64,000 bases of DNA from Sphingomonas natans (GTDB taxonomy: Bacteria; Pseudomonadota; Alphaproteobacteria; Sphingomonadales; Sphingomonadaceae), in assembly GCF_030546695.1 (NCBI RefSeq), contig NZ_JAUOTP010000004.1, positions 1-64,000 on the forward strand, written 5' to 3'. The first letter of the stretch is position 1. Every line of letters begins with the position of its first letter. Shown here one piece after another: positions 1 through 8,613 of the stretch. Made by a program: the position numbers and the translations under genes. A model generated the notes under the pieces. The model did no database searches. It saw nothing but the letters and a program-made list of their open reading frames with translations, and had not been told where the DNA came from.

Positions 1-2
1 GT

Positions 3-686
3 CCTGCCCGGCCTGCCGGCGACGGCGCGCGTCCGGCCAGGGTCGATCGCCGACCGCTGCGCGACGATGCGCGCCCGGCGGCGGCAACGGATCGCCGGCC
101 GTCGCGCGACGGCGTTCGCGCTGCACCCGCGACGGAGCGCCGTTTCCTGCGCGACGGCCCGCGTCCGACGCCCGCGCCGGATCGCGACGCGTCGCGCCGC
201 TCGAACCGGGGCGAGCAGGAGCGGCCTTCTTCGGCAGTCCGCGCGCCGAACCCGCGCGCTGCGCGCGGCCCGGATCGGGACGCGGCACGGCCAGTCCGGC
301 CGACGCCGCGCAATGTCGCCCAGCGCGCGGATCGCGCCCCGTCATCCGAGCCGCGTTCGATCGAAAGCGGGGACGCGCCGCGTCCGCCGCGGCCGGTCAA
401 GGGCAAGGGCTGGGCCAAGGCGACCAAGCCGACCAAGCGCGTCGGCAGCGGCAGCAAGCGCCCGACGCGCGCCGACCGGCCGATGACCGACGAGCGCAAG
501 GATTATCATTTCGACGCGCCGCGCCCGCCGCGTGTGCCCGAGGCGGAAGGAAAGCCGTTTCGCGCGCGGCCCACGGGCGGTGATGCCGCTCCGGCACGAC
601 CGTCGCGCCCGGCAGGTCCGCCGCGCGCGACGCCCGGCGGACGGGGGCCGCGGCCGACCGGTCCCCGGCCGGACAAAAACCGGTGA
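3..686 (+). CDS. C-terminal tail of a pseudouridine synthase (RluB-like), 5' end outside the window
   Basis: The frame beginning at base 3 is open from the window edge to the TGA at 684-686, so this is the 3' end of a longer gene. About 227 residues are visible. They are low in complexity, dominated by Arg, Pro, Ala, Asp and Gly, with a basic patch (GKGWAKATKPTKR) and a final part containing DERKDYHFD. No catalytic domain lies inside the window. In sphingomonads a 23S rRNA pseudouridine synthase with a disordered basic tail commonly precedes rsmD; the name rests on that position and composition and is an inference. The stop overlaps the GTG start of rsmD (GTGA), which suggests translational coupling. 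Confidence 0.6.
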   Translation, partial: PARPAGDGARPARVDRRPLRDDARPAAATDRRPSRDGVRAAPATERRFLRDGPRPTPAPDRDASRRSNRGEQERPSSAVRAPNPRAARGPDRDAARPVRPTPRNVAQRADRAPSSEPRSIESGDAPRPPRPVKGKGWAKATKPTKRVGSGSKRPTRADRPMTDERKDYHFDAPRPPRVPEAEGKPFRARPTGGDAAPARPSRPAGPPRATPGGRGPRPTGPRPDKNR

Positions 687-1237
687 GGATCATCGCCGGC
701 CAGTGGCGCGGGCGCGCGCTCGTGGCGCCCGCGGGCGATGCGACGCGGCCGACCGCCGATCGCACGCGCGAGGGGCTCTTCTCGATGCTCGCGAGCCGGA
801 TCGGCAGCTTCGAAGGATTGGCGGTGGCCGACATCTTCGCCGGCACCGGCGCGCTCGGGCTGGAGGCGCTGTCGCGCGGCGCGGCCAAGGCGACCTTCGT
901 CGAGATGGACAAGGCCGCGCTGACCGCGCTCAAGGCCAATATCGCCAAGCTCGGCGCGGCCGCCGACGTCGTGCCGACGAGCGTCTCGGGCCTGAGCGCG
1001 GCGCGGACCGCGCACGATATCTTGTTCTTCGATCCGCCTTATGGATCGGGCGGCGCGGGCGCGCTGATCGAGCGGCTGACGCGGCTCGGCTGGGCGAGCG
1101 AGTCCGCCTGGGCGAGCATCGAGACCGCGGTCGGCGAAGAGGTCAGCGCCAAGGGCTGGACGGTCGATGCCGTCCGCCGCCACGGCAAGGCGCAGCTTAC
1201 GCTCTTGCGGCGCGGGTCATCAGAGCCAGAAGACTGA
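683..1237 (+). CDS. rsmD: 16S rRNA (guanine966-N2)-methyltransferase RsmD
   Basis: The product (184 aa) matches RsmD in length and layout. It begins MRIIAGQWRGRAL and has the S-adenosylmethionine-binding segment DIFAGTGALGLEALSRGA (about residues 50-67) and the catalytic motif FFDPPYGSGG (about 115-124), the DPPY signature of N2-guanine methyltransferases. RsmD methylates G966 of 16S rRNA in the assembled small subunit. The start is a GTG overlapping the stop of the upstream RNA-modification gene by four bases, so the two form an operon. The 3' end overlaps the convergent MFS gene by 41 bases. Confidence 0.93.
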   Translation: MRIIAGQWRGRALVAPAGDATRPTADRTREGLFSMLASRIGSFEGLAVADIFAGTGALGLEALSRGAAKATFVEMDKAALTALKANIAKLGAAADVVPTSVSGLSAARTAHDILFFDPPYGSGGAGALIERLTRLGWASESAWASIETAVGEEVSAKGWTVDAVRRHGKAQLTLLRRGSSEPED

Positions 1238-2465
1238 TCGCGGCCATAGCGCTCAGATAATAGCCGACCTCGGTGAGGCCGCCATGCGCGGCCAGCCATT
1301 GCGCCGCGAACGGCGTCAGCCCGCCGCCGAGCACGCCCGCCACGTTGAAGGCGATGCTCGCCCCCGTATAGCGGACGCGCGCCGGGAACAGGTGCGGGAT
1401 CCAGGCGCCGAGCGGGCCATAGACGAAGCCCATCACGAACAGCAGCAGGCTCAGGAACACGAAGACGAGGGCCAACGTGCCGCCGCCCATCAGCGGCTGG
1501 ATCGCGAAGCCAAGAGCGATCGCGCCGACGCAGCCAGCGGCGAGCACGCGCCGCTCGTCATAATGCGCGTCGGCGGCATAAGCCGAGAGCATGATCCCGA
1601 GCGCCATGAACAGGATCGCGCCGAGCTGGACGCCGAGGAAGGCCTGCATCGAATAACCGAGCGTCTTGACGCCGTAGCCGAGCGCGAAGGCGGTCGCGAT
1701 ATAATAGACCGCGAAGCAGGCGATCGCGCCGAGCGTGCCGATCACGAGCGCGCCGCCATGACGGCCGATCGTCTCGGCGAAGGGCACCGACGGCGGCGGC
1801 CCCTCCTCCAGCACCTTCGCGAAGGCGGGCGTCTCGTGGAGGCGCAGCCGGATCCACATGCCGACGCCGACGAGCGCGGCGCTGACCGCGAAGGGCACGC
1901 GCCAGCCCCAATCGTGGAATTGGGCCGGGGTCAGCGCCAAGCCGAGCAGCAGGAACAGGCCGTTGGCGGTGACAAAGCCCAAAGGCGCGCCCAATTGCGG
2001 GAACATGCCGTAGCGCGCGCGCCAGCCGGGCGGCGCATTCTCGACCGCGAGCAGGGCCGCGCCGCCCCATTCGCCGCCTAGCCCGAAGCCCTGGCCGAAG
2101 CGGAGCAGGCACAGGATCAAAGCGGCCGGCCAGCCGATGCTGGCATAGGTCGGCAGAAAAGCGACGAGCGTGGTCGACAGGCCCATCGTCAGCAGCGAGG
2201 CGACGAGCGTCGACTTGCGGCCGATGCGATCGCCGAAATGACCGAAGAAGACCGAACCCAATGGCCGCGCGACGAAGGCGACCGCGATCGTGGCGAAGGC
2301 GAGCAATTGCGAGGCGGCGGGCGAGGAGCGGGGAAAGAAGAGCTCGCCGAAGACGAGCGCCGCCGCGGTCGTATAGACATAGAAATCGTAGAATTCGATT
2401 CCGGTGCCGACGAGGCTCGCGAGCAGGATACGGCGCGTCGAGGCCGGGCTGTGTGTCAGGTCCAT
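1197..2465 (-). CDS. MFS transporter of the metabolite:H+ symporter (ProP/ShiA-like) family
   Basis: The protein (422 aa from the chosen start) has about twelve hydrophobic segments. It carries the family signature GTGIEFYDFYVYTT near the N terminus, FFGHFGDRIGRKSTL after TM2 (the MFS loop motif GDRxGRK) and RFGQGFGLGGEWGGAALL, typical of MHS symporters that take up organic acids or osmolytes with protons. The substrate cannot be read from sequence. I chose the ATG at 2465 because GGAG lies 7-10 bases upstream; a longer frame to 2516 adds only a basic, non-hydrophobic extension. The gene converges on and overlaps the end of rsmD, and recA lies behind it in the same orientation, separated by a hairpin. 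Confidence 0.88.
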   Translation of the reverse strand: MDLTHSPASTRRILLASLVGTGIEFYDFYVYTTAAALVFGELFFPRSSPAASQLLAFATIAVAFVARPLGSVFFGHFGDRIGRKSTLVASLLTMGLSTTLVAFLPTYASIGWPAALILCLLRFGQGFGLGGEWGGAALLAVENAPPGWRARYGMFPQLGAPLGFVTANGLFLLLGLALTPAQFHDWGWRVPFAVSAALVGVGMWIRLRLHETPAFAKVLEEGPPPSVPFAETIGRHGGALVIGTLGAIACFAVYYIATAFALGYGVKTLGYSMQAFLGVQLGAILFMALGIMLSAYAADAHYDERRVLAAGCVGAIALGFAIQPLMGGGTLALVFVFLSLLLFVMGFVYGPLGAWIPHLFPARVRYTGASIAFNVAGVLGGGLTPFAAQWLAAHGGLTEVGYYLSAMAAISLLALMTRAARA

Positions 2466-2601
2466 GCTCCGCCTCTTGGCGGGAGCGGCGGCGCGAGACA
2501 AGCGGTCCTCGCGCAAGAACGGAGCGCTAAACCCGCAATTGCCTCACGCAACGCATGGCGTCTGACGCGCGGCGGCGTAATTTTATTGCGCGCGCCGATA
2601 G

Positions 2602-2626
2602 TCCTCCCCGGCTTTGCCGGGGAGGA
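2602..2626 (-). terminator. Hairpin just downstream of recA, probable terminator
   Basis: An 11-bp perfect stem (TCCTCCCCGGC with GCCGGGGAGGA) encloses a 3-base loop. It starts 7 bases past the recA stop. There is no proper T tract after it on the minus strand, so intrinsic termination is uncertain. The arm sequence resembles the outer arms of the larger repeat at 10730-10855, so it may be a decayed or minimal copy of that repeat. Confidence 0.4.
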
Positions 2627-2632
2627 TCCGGA

Positions 2633-3703
<1,071 letters not shown>

Positions 3704-3779
3704 GTCGATGCCCTTTCGCCTGCCGGATGTCCATCACCCGTTCGGTCTGTGACACGCATGTACACGGGATGTTCCCCGG

Positions 3780-3794
3780 GAACAAGATGGGAAC
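3780..3794 (-). promoter_or_regulatory. LexA (SOS) box upstream of recA
   Basis: On the plus strand the sequence reads GAAC-AAGATGG-GAAC, which is GTTC-N7-GTTC on the recA strand, the LexA operator form established for Alphaproteobacteria. It lies 77 bases upstream of the recA start. An overlapping perfect palindrome GTTCCCCGGGAAC occupies 3771-3783 and shares one GAAC half-site. Confidence 0.8.
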
Positions 3795-3809
3795 AGAGCG
3801 AAAGCGAAA

Positions 3810-4166
3810 TCAGCTGCGGCCCAGGGCCTCCAGCGCGGCGCGGACGCCATCGAGCGTGAAGGGCTTGGCGAGGTGGCGCGCGCCGGCATGGTGCGCGGGC
3901 GGCGGCTCGACGAAGCCGCCCGAGGCGATCACGAACGGCTTGTTCGCGGCGGCAAGCGCATCGGCGACGGGCCAGCAGGCGCCGTCGCGCAGATTGACGT
4001 CGAGGATCGCGACATCGAACGCACCGACGGCGACCTTTTCGAGACCCGCGACCACGGTATCGCAGCTGCCCGCAATCTGGTGCCCCAGCAGATCGACGAA
4101 ATCCTCGATCATCATGGCGATAAGCGGCTCATCTTCGATCACGAGCACGGAAAGGCATTCAGTCAT
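3810..4166 (-). CDS. Single-domain response regulator downstream of cckA
   Basis: The 118-residue product is essentially one receiver domain. It shows the acidic pocket (VIEDEP), the phosphoacceptor Asp in AILDVNLRDG, and the conserved Lys in HLAKPFT; no output domain follows. I chose the ATG at 4166, which has GGA upstream and places the first strand at the right distance from the N terminus; ATGs at 4178 and 4202 are alternatives. It follows cckA on the same strand with 17-53 bases between them depending on the start, so the two are probably cotranscribed. A role as phosphate sink or shuttle for a kinase is possible; which kinase acts on it cannot be told from sequence. Confidence 0.82.
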   Translation of the reverse strand: MTECLSVLVIEDEPLIAMMIEDFVDLLGHQIAGSCDTVVAGLEKVAVGAFDVAILDVNLRDGACWPVADALAAANKPFVIASGGFVEPPPAHHAGARHLAKPFTLDGVRAALEALGRS

Positions 4167-4219
4167 CGCCACGTCCATATGATCGTTGCGGCCCCGCGCC
4201 AATCGCTTTCATGCGCCGA

Positions 4220-6616
4220 TCAGGCATCCGCCATCGCGTCGCGCGCGGCCTGGCCGAGCTGCTGGACCGAAAAGGGCTTGGAGAGGAAGCTGACGCGATC
4301 GATCGCGATCGATTTGCGCAGCTGTTCCTCGGCATAGCCCGACATGAACAGCACCTTCAGATCGGGGAAGCTTTCGCGCGCGTGGCGGACGAGCGTCGGC
4401 CCGTCCATCGCCGGCATGACGACGTCGGAGACGAGCAGGTCGATCACGACACCGTCGCGATCGAGGATCTCTAGCGCTTCCTCGCCATTGCCGGCGACGA
4501 GCACCTTGTAACCCTGACGGGTCAGCGCGCGTTCGGCGACGGCGCGGACCATCGCCTCGTCCTCGACGAGCAGGATCGTGCCCGTGCCCCACAATTCGCC
4601 CGTCGCCTCGACGCGCACCGGCGCCTGCGGGACCGGCGCGGCCGAATGGTTGACGGGCAGATAGATGACGAAGCTGGTGCCGTGGCCCATCTCCGAATTG
4701 GCGAAGATGAAGCCGTCGGTCTGTTTGACGATGCCGTAGACGGTCGAGAGGCCCAGCCCCGTGCCCTTGCCCACTTCCTTCGTGGTGAAGAAGGGCTCGA
4801 AGATCTTGCTGAGATTCTCCTGCGGGATGCCGACGCCGGTGTCGGAGACCTTCAGCGCGATATAATCGGCGATCGGCATGATATCGCTGCGCATCCGCCG
4901 CACTTCGGAGGCCGGGACCGAATAGGTCTGGAGGATCAGCCGCCCGCCTTCGGGCATCGCATCGCGCGCATTGACGCACAGATTGACGATGACCTGCTCC
5001 AGCTGGCCGGGATCGGCGCGGATCAGGCCGAGATTGCGGCCATGCTTGACCTCGAGCTTGATCGTCTCGCCGATCAGGCGGCGGATCAGCTGCGAGATTT
5101 CGGAGATGACCTCGGGCAGCTGCAGCACCTGCGGGCGCAACGTCTGCTGGCGCGAGAAAGCGAGCAGCTGGCGGGTCAGCGCCGCGGCGCGATTGGAGTT
5201 GTGCTTGATCTGCTGGATATCGTCATAATCGATGTCGCCCGGCGTGTGGCGCATCGCCATCAGATCGCAATGACCGATAATCGCGGTCAATATGTTGTTG
5301 AAATCGTGGGCGACGCCGCCGGCGAGCTGGCCGACCGCCTGCATCTTCGTGGCCTGTGCGATCTGGCGCTTGAGCGTCGATTGCTCGCTATCGTCCTTCA
5401 GGCTGAGCAATACCGCCGCATCGCCCAGCCCCTTGGCATTGGCGATGGTGAGCGCGACGGGATCCTCGGGCCGGTTCTTGAGCCGCACCGCGAGATCGCC
5501 GGGCAGCGCGCGCCCGCTCGCGAAGCGGCGTACCGCATCCGAGACCGCGCCCTTGTCCTCCTCGACGACGAGGTCGCTCGGATAGACGATCTGGTCGGCG
5601 GCGGCGATGCCGGCGGCGCGCGCGAAGGCCTCGTTGAGGAACAGGAAGCGGCCGTCGCGCTCGACCAGCGCGAGCCCGAGCGGCAGCATCGCCAGCAGAC
5701 CGTGGAGGTGGTGCGTGGCGGCGCCGCGCGCAGCGGCGGCGGTGATCGCCTCGGGATCCTCGTCGAGGATCAGGAAGGCGGTGGGTCCCTCCTCGTCGCC
5801 CTGCTCGCTGCCGAGCGGGATCGGAATGATGCGCAGCGAAGGCGCTCCCTCGCCGTCGCTGGCCAGGCGGATCGTGCCGTCGGCGCCGGTGCGCAGCAGA
5901 TCGACCAGCTGCCGGCCCTGGACCGACTCGCTCTCGGGAAGCGCGATGCGGCGGAGGAACACGGCGTTGGCGGCCATGAGCAGGCCGCCGCCATCGACGA
6001 CGACCATCATCACACCGGCCTCGCCCAGCCGCTGCCCGCCGCTGCCCATGGTGATCGCGCGCGCGCGATCGAGCGGGGTCTCGGCGGCGGTGACGCGGAA
6101 GCGCCAGACGATATGATCGTCATGCTGGCCGCAGCGGCGCAGCAGCGCCGAAAAGCGCCGCTGTCCCAGCTGGACGTCCTCGACCACGGCCTCGCCATCG
6201 CGCCAGGCGGCGCGACAGGCTTCGGTCAGCTGCTCGGGGCCGGGGATCGTGAAGGGCAGCTCGCGCGGCAGCATCAGATGCCCGGCCAGTTCCTCATAGC
6301 GCGGGCTGGCGCAGACCAGCTTGCCCGCGCGATTGGTGATCGCGACCGCATCCTGCGAATCGGTGAACACCGATCGCATCAGGCCCCAGTCGGTCGCGAG
6401 CGGCGCGACCGGGCCGGCGGCGGCAAGATCGATCCGCCAGAGCAGGAAGGCAGCCCCGAAGCCCGCCATCAAGGCGGCGGCGTAGAGCAGGAATTGCGTT
6501 CCGCCGAGATAGCGCCAGCCGATCCCGAGCGAGGCGGCGAGCGCCACCGCGAGCGCGATCCCGATCACGAGCCCGGAGCGGGAGGCGTGCGGCGTGATCG
6601 GGCTGAGCGATGCCAT
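4220..6616 (-). CDS. cckA: Cell cycle hybrid histidine kinase CckA
   Basis: The product (798 aa) has two N-terminal membrane helices (about residues 15-35 and 42-60), PAS-like regions (about 80-190 and 300-420), a HisKA domain with the phosphoacceptor in [18 protein letters not shown] (about 440), a HATPase with [10 protein letters not shown] and [15 protein letters not shown], and a C-terminal receiver with VEDEAM, the Asp in [13 protein letters not shown], and Lys in LSKPF. This order and the AHDFNN box are those of CckA, the membrane kinase/phosphatase that drives the ChpT-CtrA phosphorelay in alphaproteobacteria. ChpT and CtrA are not in this window. The start lies 14 bases after the smpB stop, and a response regulator follows. 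Confidence 0.9.
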   Translation of the reverse strand: MASLSPITPHASRSGLVIGIALAVALAASLGIGWRYLGGTQFLLYAAALMAGFGAAFLLWRIDLAAAGPVAPLATDWGLMRSVFTDSQDAVAITNRAGKLVCASPRYEELAGHLMLPRELPFTIPGPEQLTEACRAAWRDGEAVVEDVQLGQRRFSALLRRCGQHDDHIVWRFRVTAAETPLDRARAITMGSGGQRLGEAGVMMVVVDGGGLLMAANAVFLRRIALPESESVQGRQLVDLLRTGADGTIRLASDGEGAPSLRIIPIPLGSEQGDEEGPTAFLILDEDPEAITAAAARGAATHHLHGLLAMLPLGLALVERDGRFLFLNEAFARAAGIAAADQIVYPSDLVVEEDKGAVSDAVRRFASGRALPGDLAVRLKNRPEDPVALTIANAKGLGDAAVLLSLKDDSEQSTLKRQIAQATKMQAVGQLAGGVAHDFNNILTAIIGHCDLMAMRHTPGDIDYDDIQQIKHNSNRAAALTRQLLAFSRQQTLRPQVLQLPEVISEISQLIRRLIGETIKLEVKHGRNLGLIRADPGQLEQVIVNLCVNARDAMPEGGRLILQTYSVPASEVRRMRSDIMPIADYIALKVSDTGVGIPQENLSKIFEPFFTTKEVGKGTGLGLSTVYGIVKQTDGFIFANSEMGHGTSFVIYLPVNHSAAPVPQAPVRVEATGELWGTGTILLVEDEAMVRAVAERALTRQGYKVLVAGNGEEALEILDRDGVVIDLLVSDVVMPAMDGPTLVRHARESFPDLKVLFMSGYAEEQLRKSIAIDRVSFLSKPFSVQQLGQAARDAMADA

Positions 6617-6630
6617 CGGCGCGGGTCCCG

Positions 6631-7113
6631 TCAGCCCCGATCGCGCATCAGGCGCTGTTGATCGCGCTTCCAGTCGCGCGCCTTGACCGTCTCGCGCTTG
6701 TCGTGGAGCTTCTTGCCCTTGGCGAGCGCGAGCTCGACCTTCGCGCGGCCGCGGCCGTTGAAATAGACCGACATCGGGATGAGCGTCATCCCCTCGCGCC
6801 CGATCGATTTCTGCATCTTTTCGATCTGGCGCTGGCGCAGCAGCAATTTGCGCGGGCGCTTGGGCTCGTGATTGAAGCGATTGCCGAAATTATATTCGGG
6901 GATGTTGCAGTTGATCAGGCTGACCTGACCGTCCTTCACCTCGGCATAGGCCTCGGCGATCGTGCCCTCGCCGAAACGGAGCGATTTCACCTCGGTGCCG
7001 GTCAGGGCGATGCCGGCCTCGAAAAACTCCTCGAGGAAATATTCGAAGCGCGCGCGCCGGTTCTCGGCGACGACCTTGGTCTTTTCGAATTCGGGGGGAT
7101 GCGGACGGGCCAT
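6631..7113 (-). CDS. smpB: SsrA-binding protein SmpB
   Basis: The 160-residue product has the SmpB core: [20 protein letters not shown] near residue 32, [19 protein letters not shown] in the middle, [20 protein letters not shown], and the basic C-terminal tail with [19 protein letters not shown] that enters the empty mRNA channel of the ribosome. SmpB delivers tmRNA to stalled ribosomes for trans-translation. The tmRNA gene is not in this window. The gene stands between the brnTA pair and cckA in a leftward run. Confidence 0.97.
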   Translation of the reverse strand: MARPHPPEFEKTKVVAENRRARFEYFLEEFFEAGIALTGTEVKSLRFGEGTIAEAYAEVKDGQVSLINCNIPEYNFGNRFNHEPKRPRKLLLRQRQIEKMQKSIGREGMTLIPMSVYFNGRGRAKVELALAKGKKLHDKRETVKARDWKRDQQRLMRDRG

Positions 7114-7151
7114 CGACAGCAGTTAGCGACGAACGCCGCCTACGGAAAGGG

Positions 7152-7418
7152 TCAGAGCCCGACGGCCTTGCGCAGCGCCGCATTCATGCGCGTCTGCCAG
7201 CCGGGGCCGCCCTCACGGAAGCGGGCGAGCACGTCATGGTCGATGCGAAGCGCGACCTGCTCCTTGGTGGTGCCAAGCGGACGGCCGGGTTGCTTGACCA
7301 GCAGCGCGACGATCTCCGGCGGAAACATCTCGCTTGCCGGACGCGCGCGCGCGAAATCCTCTGCGGTCCATTCCGGATTGTCGTCATCGAAAACGACAGG
7401 CGGCAACTCCTTACTCAT
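7152..7418 (-). CDS. brnA: BrnA-type antitoxin
   Basis: The 88-residue product has the BrnA layout: an N-terminal part with NPEWTAEDFARARPA that contacts toxin, and a C-terminal ribbon-helix-helix region with RPLGTTKEQVALRIDHDVL and GPGWQTRMNAALRKAV, the DNA-binding half that autoregulates the operon. The ATG at 7418 lies inside the end of brnT, overlapping it by 8 bases, the toxin-first order usual for brnTA. A longer frame to 7493 exists but would lie deep inside the toxin gene. Forty bases separate it from smpB downstream. Confidence 0.88.
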   Translation of the reverse strand: MSKELPPVVFDDDNPEWTAEDFARARPASEMFPPEIVALLVKQPGRPLGTTKEQVALRIDHDVLARFREGGPGWQTRMNAALRKAVGL

Positions 7419-7668
7419 ACCGACGCATCTCCTTCTCGTGGGCACGGCGGAAACTGATGAGGCGGATACCCTCCACCGTCCGCGTGAACGCAATCGAATG
7501 GCCTACTCCACCGATCCGCCCAAAACCCCGAAACCGCAGTTCTCCGTAATCGCGCCCAAGATCGACCTCGATGAACGGCTCCGCATCGAATTCCGAAAAG
7601 TCGGCAAAGGACAGGCCGTGCTTCTCGACGTTCGCAGCATCTTTCGTCGGATCGAAGATCACCTTCAC
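7411..7668 (-). CDS. brnT: BrnT-type ribonuclease toxin
   Basis: The 85-residue product has the BrnT pattern: an N-terminal FDPTKDAANVEKHGLSFAD, a central RDYGELRFRGFGRIGG, and the C-terminal IRLISFRRAHEKEMRRYE. BrnT is a small RNase-fold toxin that stops translation and is neutralised by BrnA. The start is a GTG at 7668 with a weak ribosome-binding site. It lies 43 bases past the dapA stop in the same orientation, so the pair may be read from the dapA promoter as well as from its own autoregulated promoter. Confidence 0.87.
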   Translation of the reverse strand: MKVIFDPTKDAANVEKHGLSFADFSEFDAEPFIEVDLGRDYGELRFRGFGRIGGVGHSIAFTRTVEGIRLISFRRAHEKEMRRYE

Positions 7669-7711
7669 CCGAATTTATGTAGATGCACAAACCCCGGACG
7701 ACAAGCCGGCG

Positions 7712-8587
7712 CTACGCGAGCCCCGCATGCGCGAGCGCCGCATCGACCGCCTTGCGGCTCGCCTCGCTTGGCCAGGTCATCGGCAGGCGCAGCTCCTCGG
7801 GGAAGCCCGGCCGCACCTTCGTCAGCGCATATTTGGTCGGCCCGGGCGAGGCATCGCTGAAGAGCGCGGCGTGGAGCGGGAACAGACGGTCCTGCAGCGC
7901 GAGTGCGTCGGCCCAGCGGCCTTCGGCGCAGGCGGCCTGGAAATCGGCGCACAGCCGCGGCGCGACGTTGGCGGTGACCGAGATGCAGCCCTTGCCGCCC
8001 ATCGCCATGAAGCCGAGCGCCATGTCGTCATTGCCCGAGAGCTGGCAGAAGTCCGGCCCGCAGGCGAGGCGCTGCGCGGCGACGCGCTCGACCTTGCCGC
8101 TCGCATCCTTGACGCCGACGATCGTGGGCAAGGCGGCCAGCGCCGCCATCGTCTCGACCGTGATGTCGGTGACGGTGCGGCCGGGGACGTTGTAGATCAG
8201 GATCGGCATGTCCGACCGCTCGGCGAGGAAGCGGAAATGCGCCTCGACGCCGTCCTGGTTGGGGCGGTTATAATAAGGCAGCACCACCAGGGCAGCGTTC
8301 GCGCCGGACGCCTGCGCGCGATCCATGTGGCCCGCGGCCACGCTCGTATGGTTCGATCCGCAGCCGGCGATGACGGGCACGCGCCCCGCCGCCTGCTCGA
8401 CGCAGATGGCGACGACGCGATCATGCTCCTCGATCGACATCGTCGCGCTCTCGCCGGTCGTGCCGCACGGCACGAGCGCGGACGAGCCGTTCTCGATCTG
8501 CCAATCGACGAACGCACGGAACTCGGCCTCATCGATCCGCCCATCGCGGATCGGCGTGACGAGCGCAGGAATCGACCCGCTGAACAT
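7712..8587 (-). CDS. dapA: 4-hydroxy-tetrahydrodipicolinate synthase DapA
   Basis: The 291-residue product is a typical DapA TIM barrel. It condenses pyruvate with aspartate semialdehyde in the lysine/meso-diaminopimelate pathway. Visible are GTTGESATMSIEEH (substrate-binding Thr-Thr), the Tyr in LPYYNRPNQDG, IYNVPGRT, and the Schiff-base Lys in TIVGVKDASGK. The ATG at 8587 is preceded by AAGGGAG. The gene diverges from the lytic transglycosylase with only 26 bases between starts, so their promoters must overlap or lie within the genes. Confidence 0.96.
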   Translation of the reverse strand: MFSGSIPALVTPIRDGRIDEAEFRAFVDWQIENGSSALVPCGTTGESATMSIEEHDRVVAICVEQAAGRVPVIAGCGSNHTSVAAGHMDRAQASGANAALVVLPYYNRPNQDGVEAHFRFLAERSDMPILIYNVPGRTVTDITVETMAALAALPTIVGVKDASGKVERVAAQRLACGPDFCQLSGNDDMALGFMAMGGKGCISVTANVAPRLCADFQAACAEGRWADALALQDRLFPLHAALFSDASPGPTKYALTKVRPGFPEELRLPMTWPSEASRKAVDAALAHAGLA

Positions 8588-8613
8588 GTGACTCCCTTCA
8601 CCTCGCTGACCGG

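Noticed and set aside
67-486. 139-codon frame with an ATG start at the left edge
   Set aside because: The frame starting at base 3 is open all the way, is continuous with the tail ending at 686 and fits the expected gene; this one is almost only Arg and Ala.
4646-6661. Long open frame antisense to cckA (about 670 codons)
   Set aside because: It is a by-product of GC-rich codon use opposite a clear gene. Its translation is low-complexity, rich in Asp, Arg, Ala and Gly, and shows no domain.
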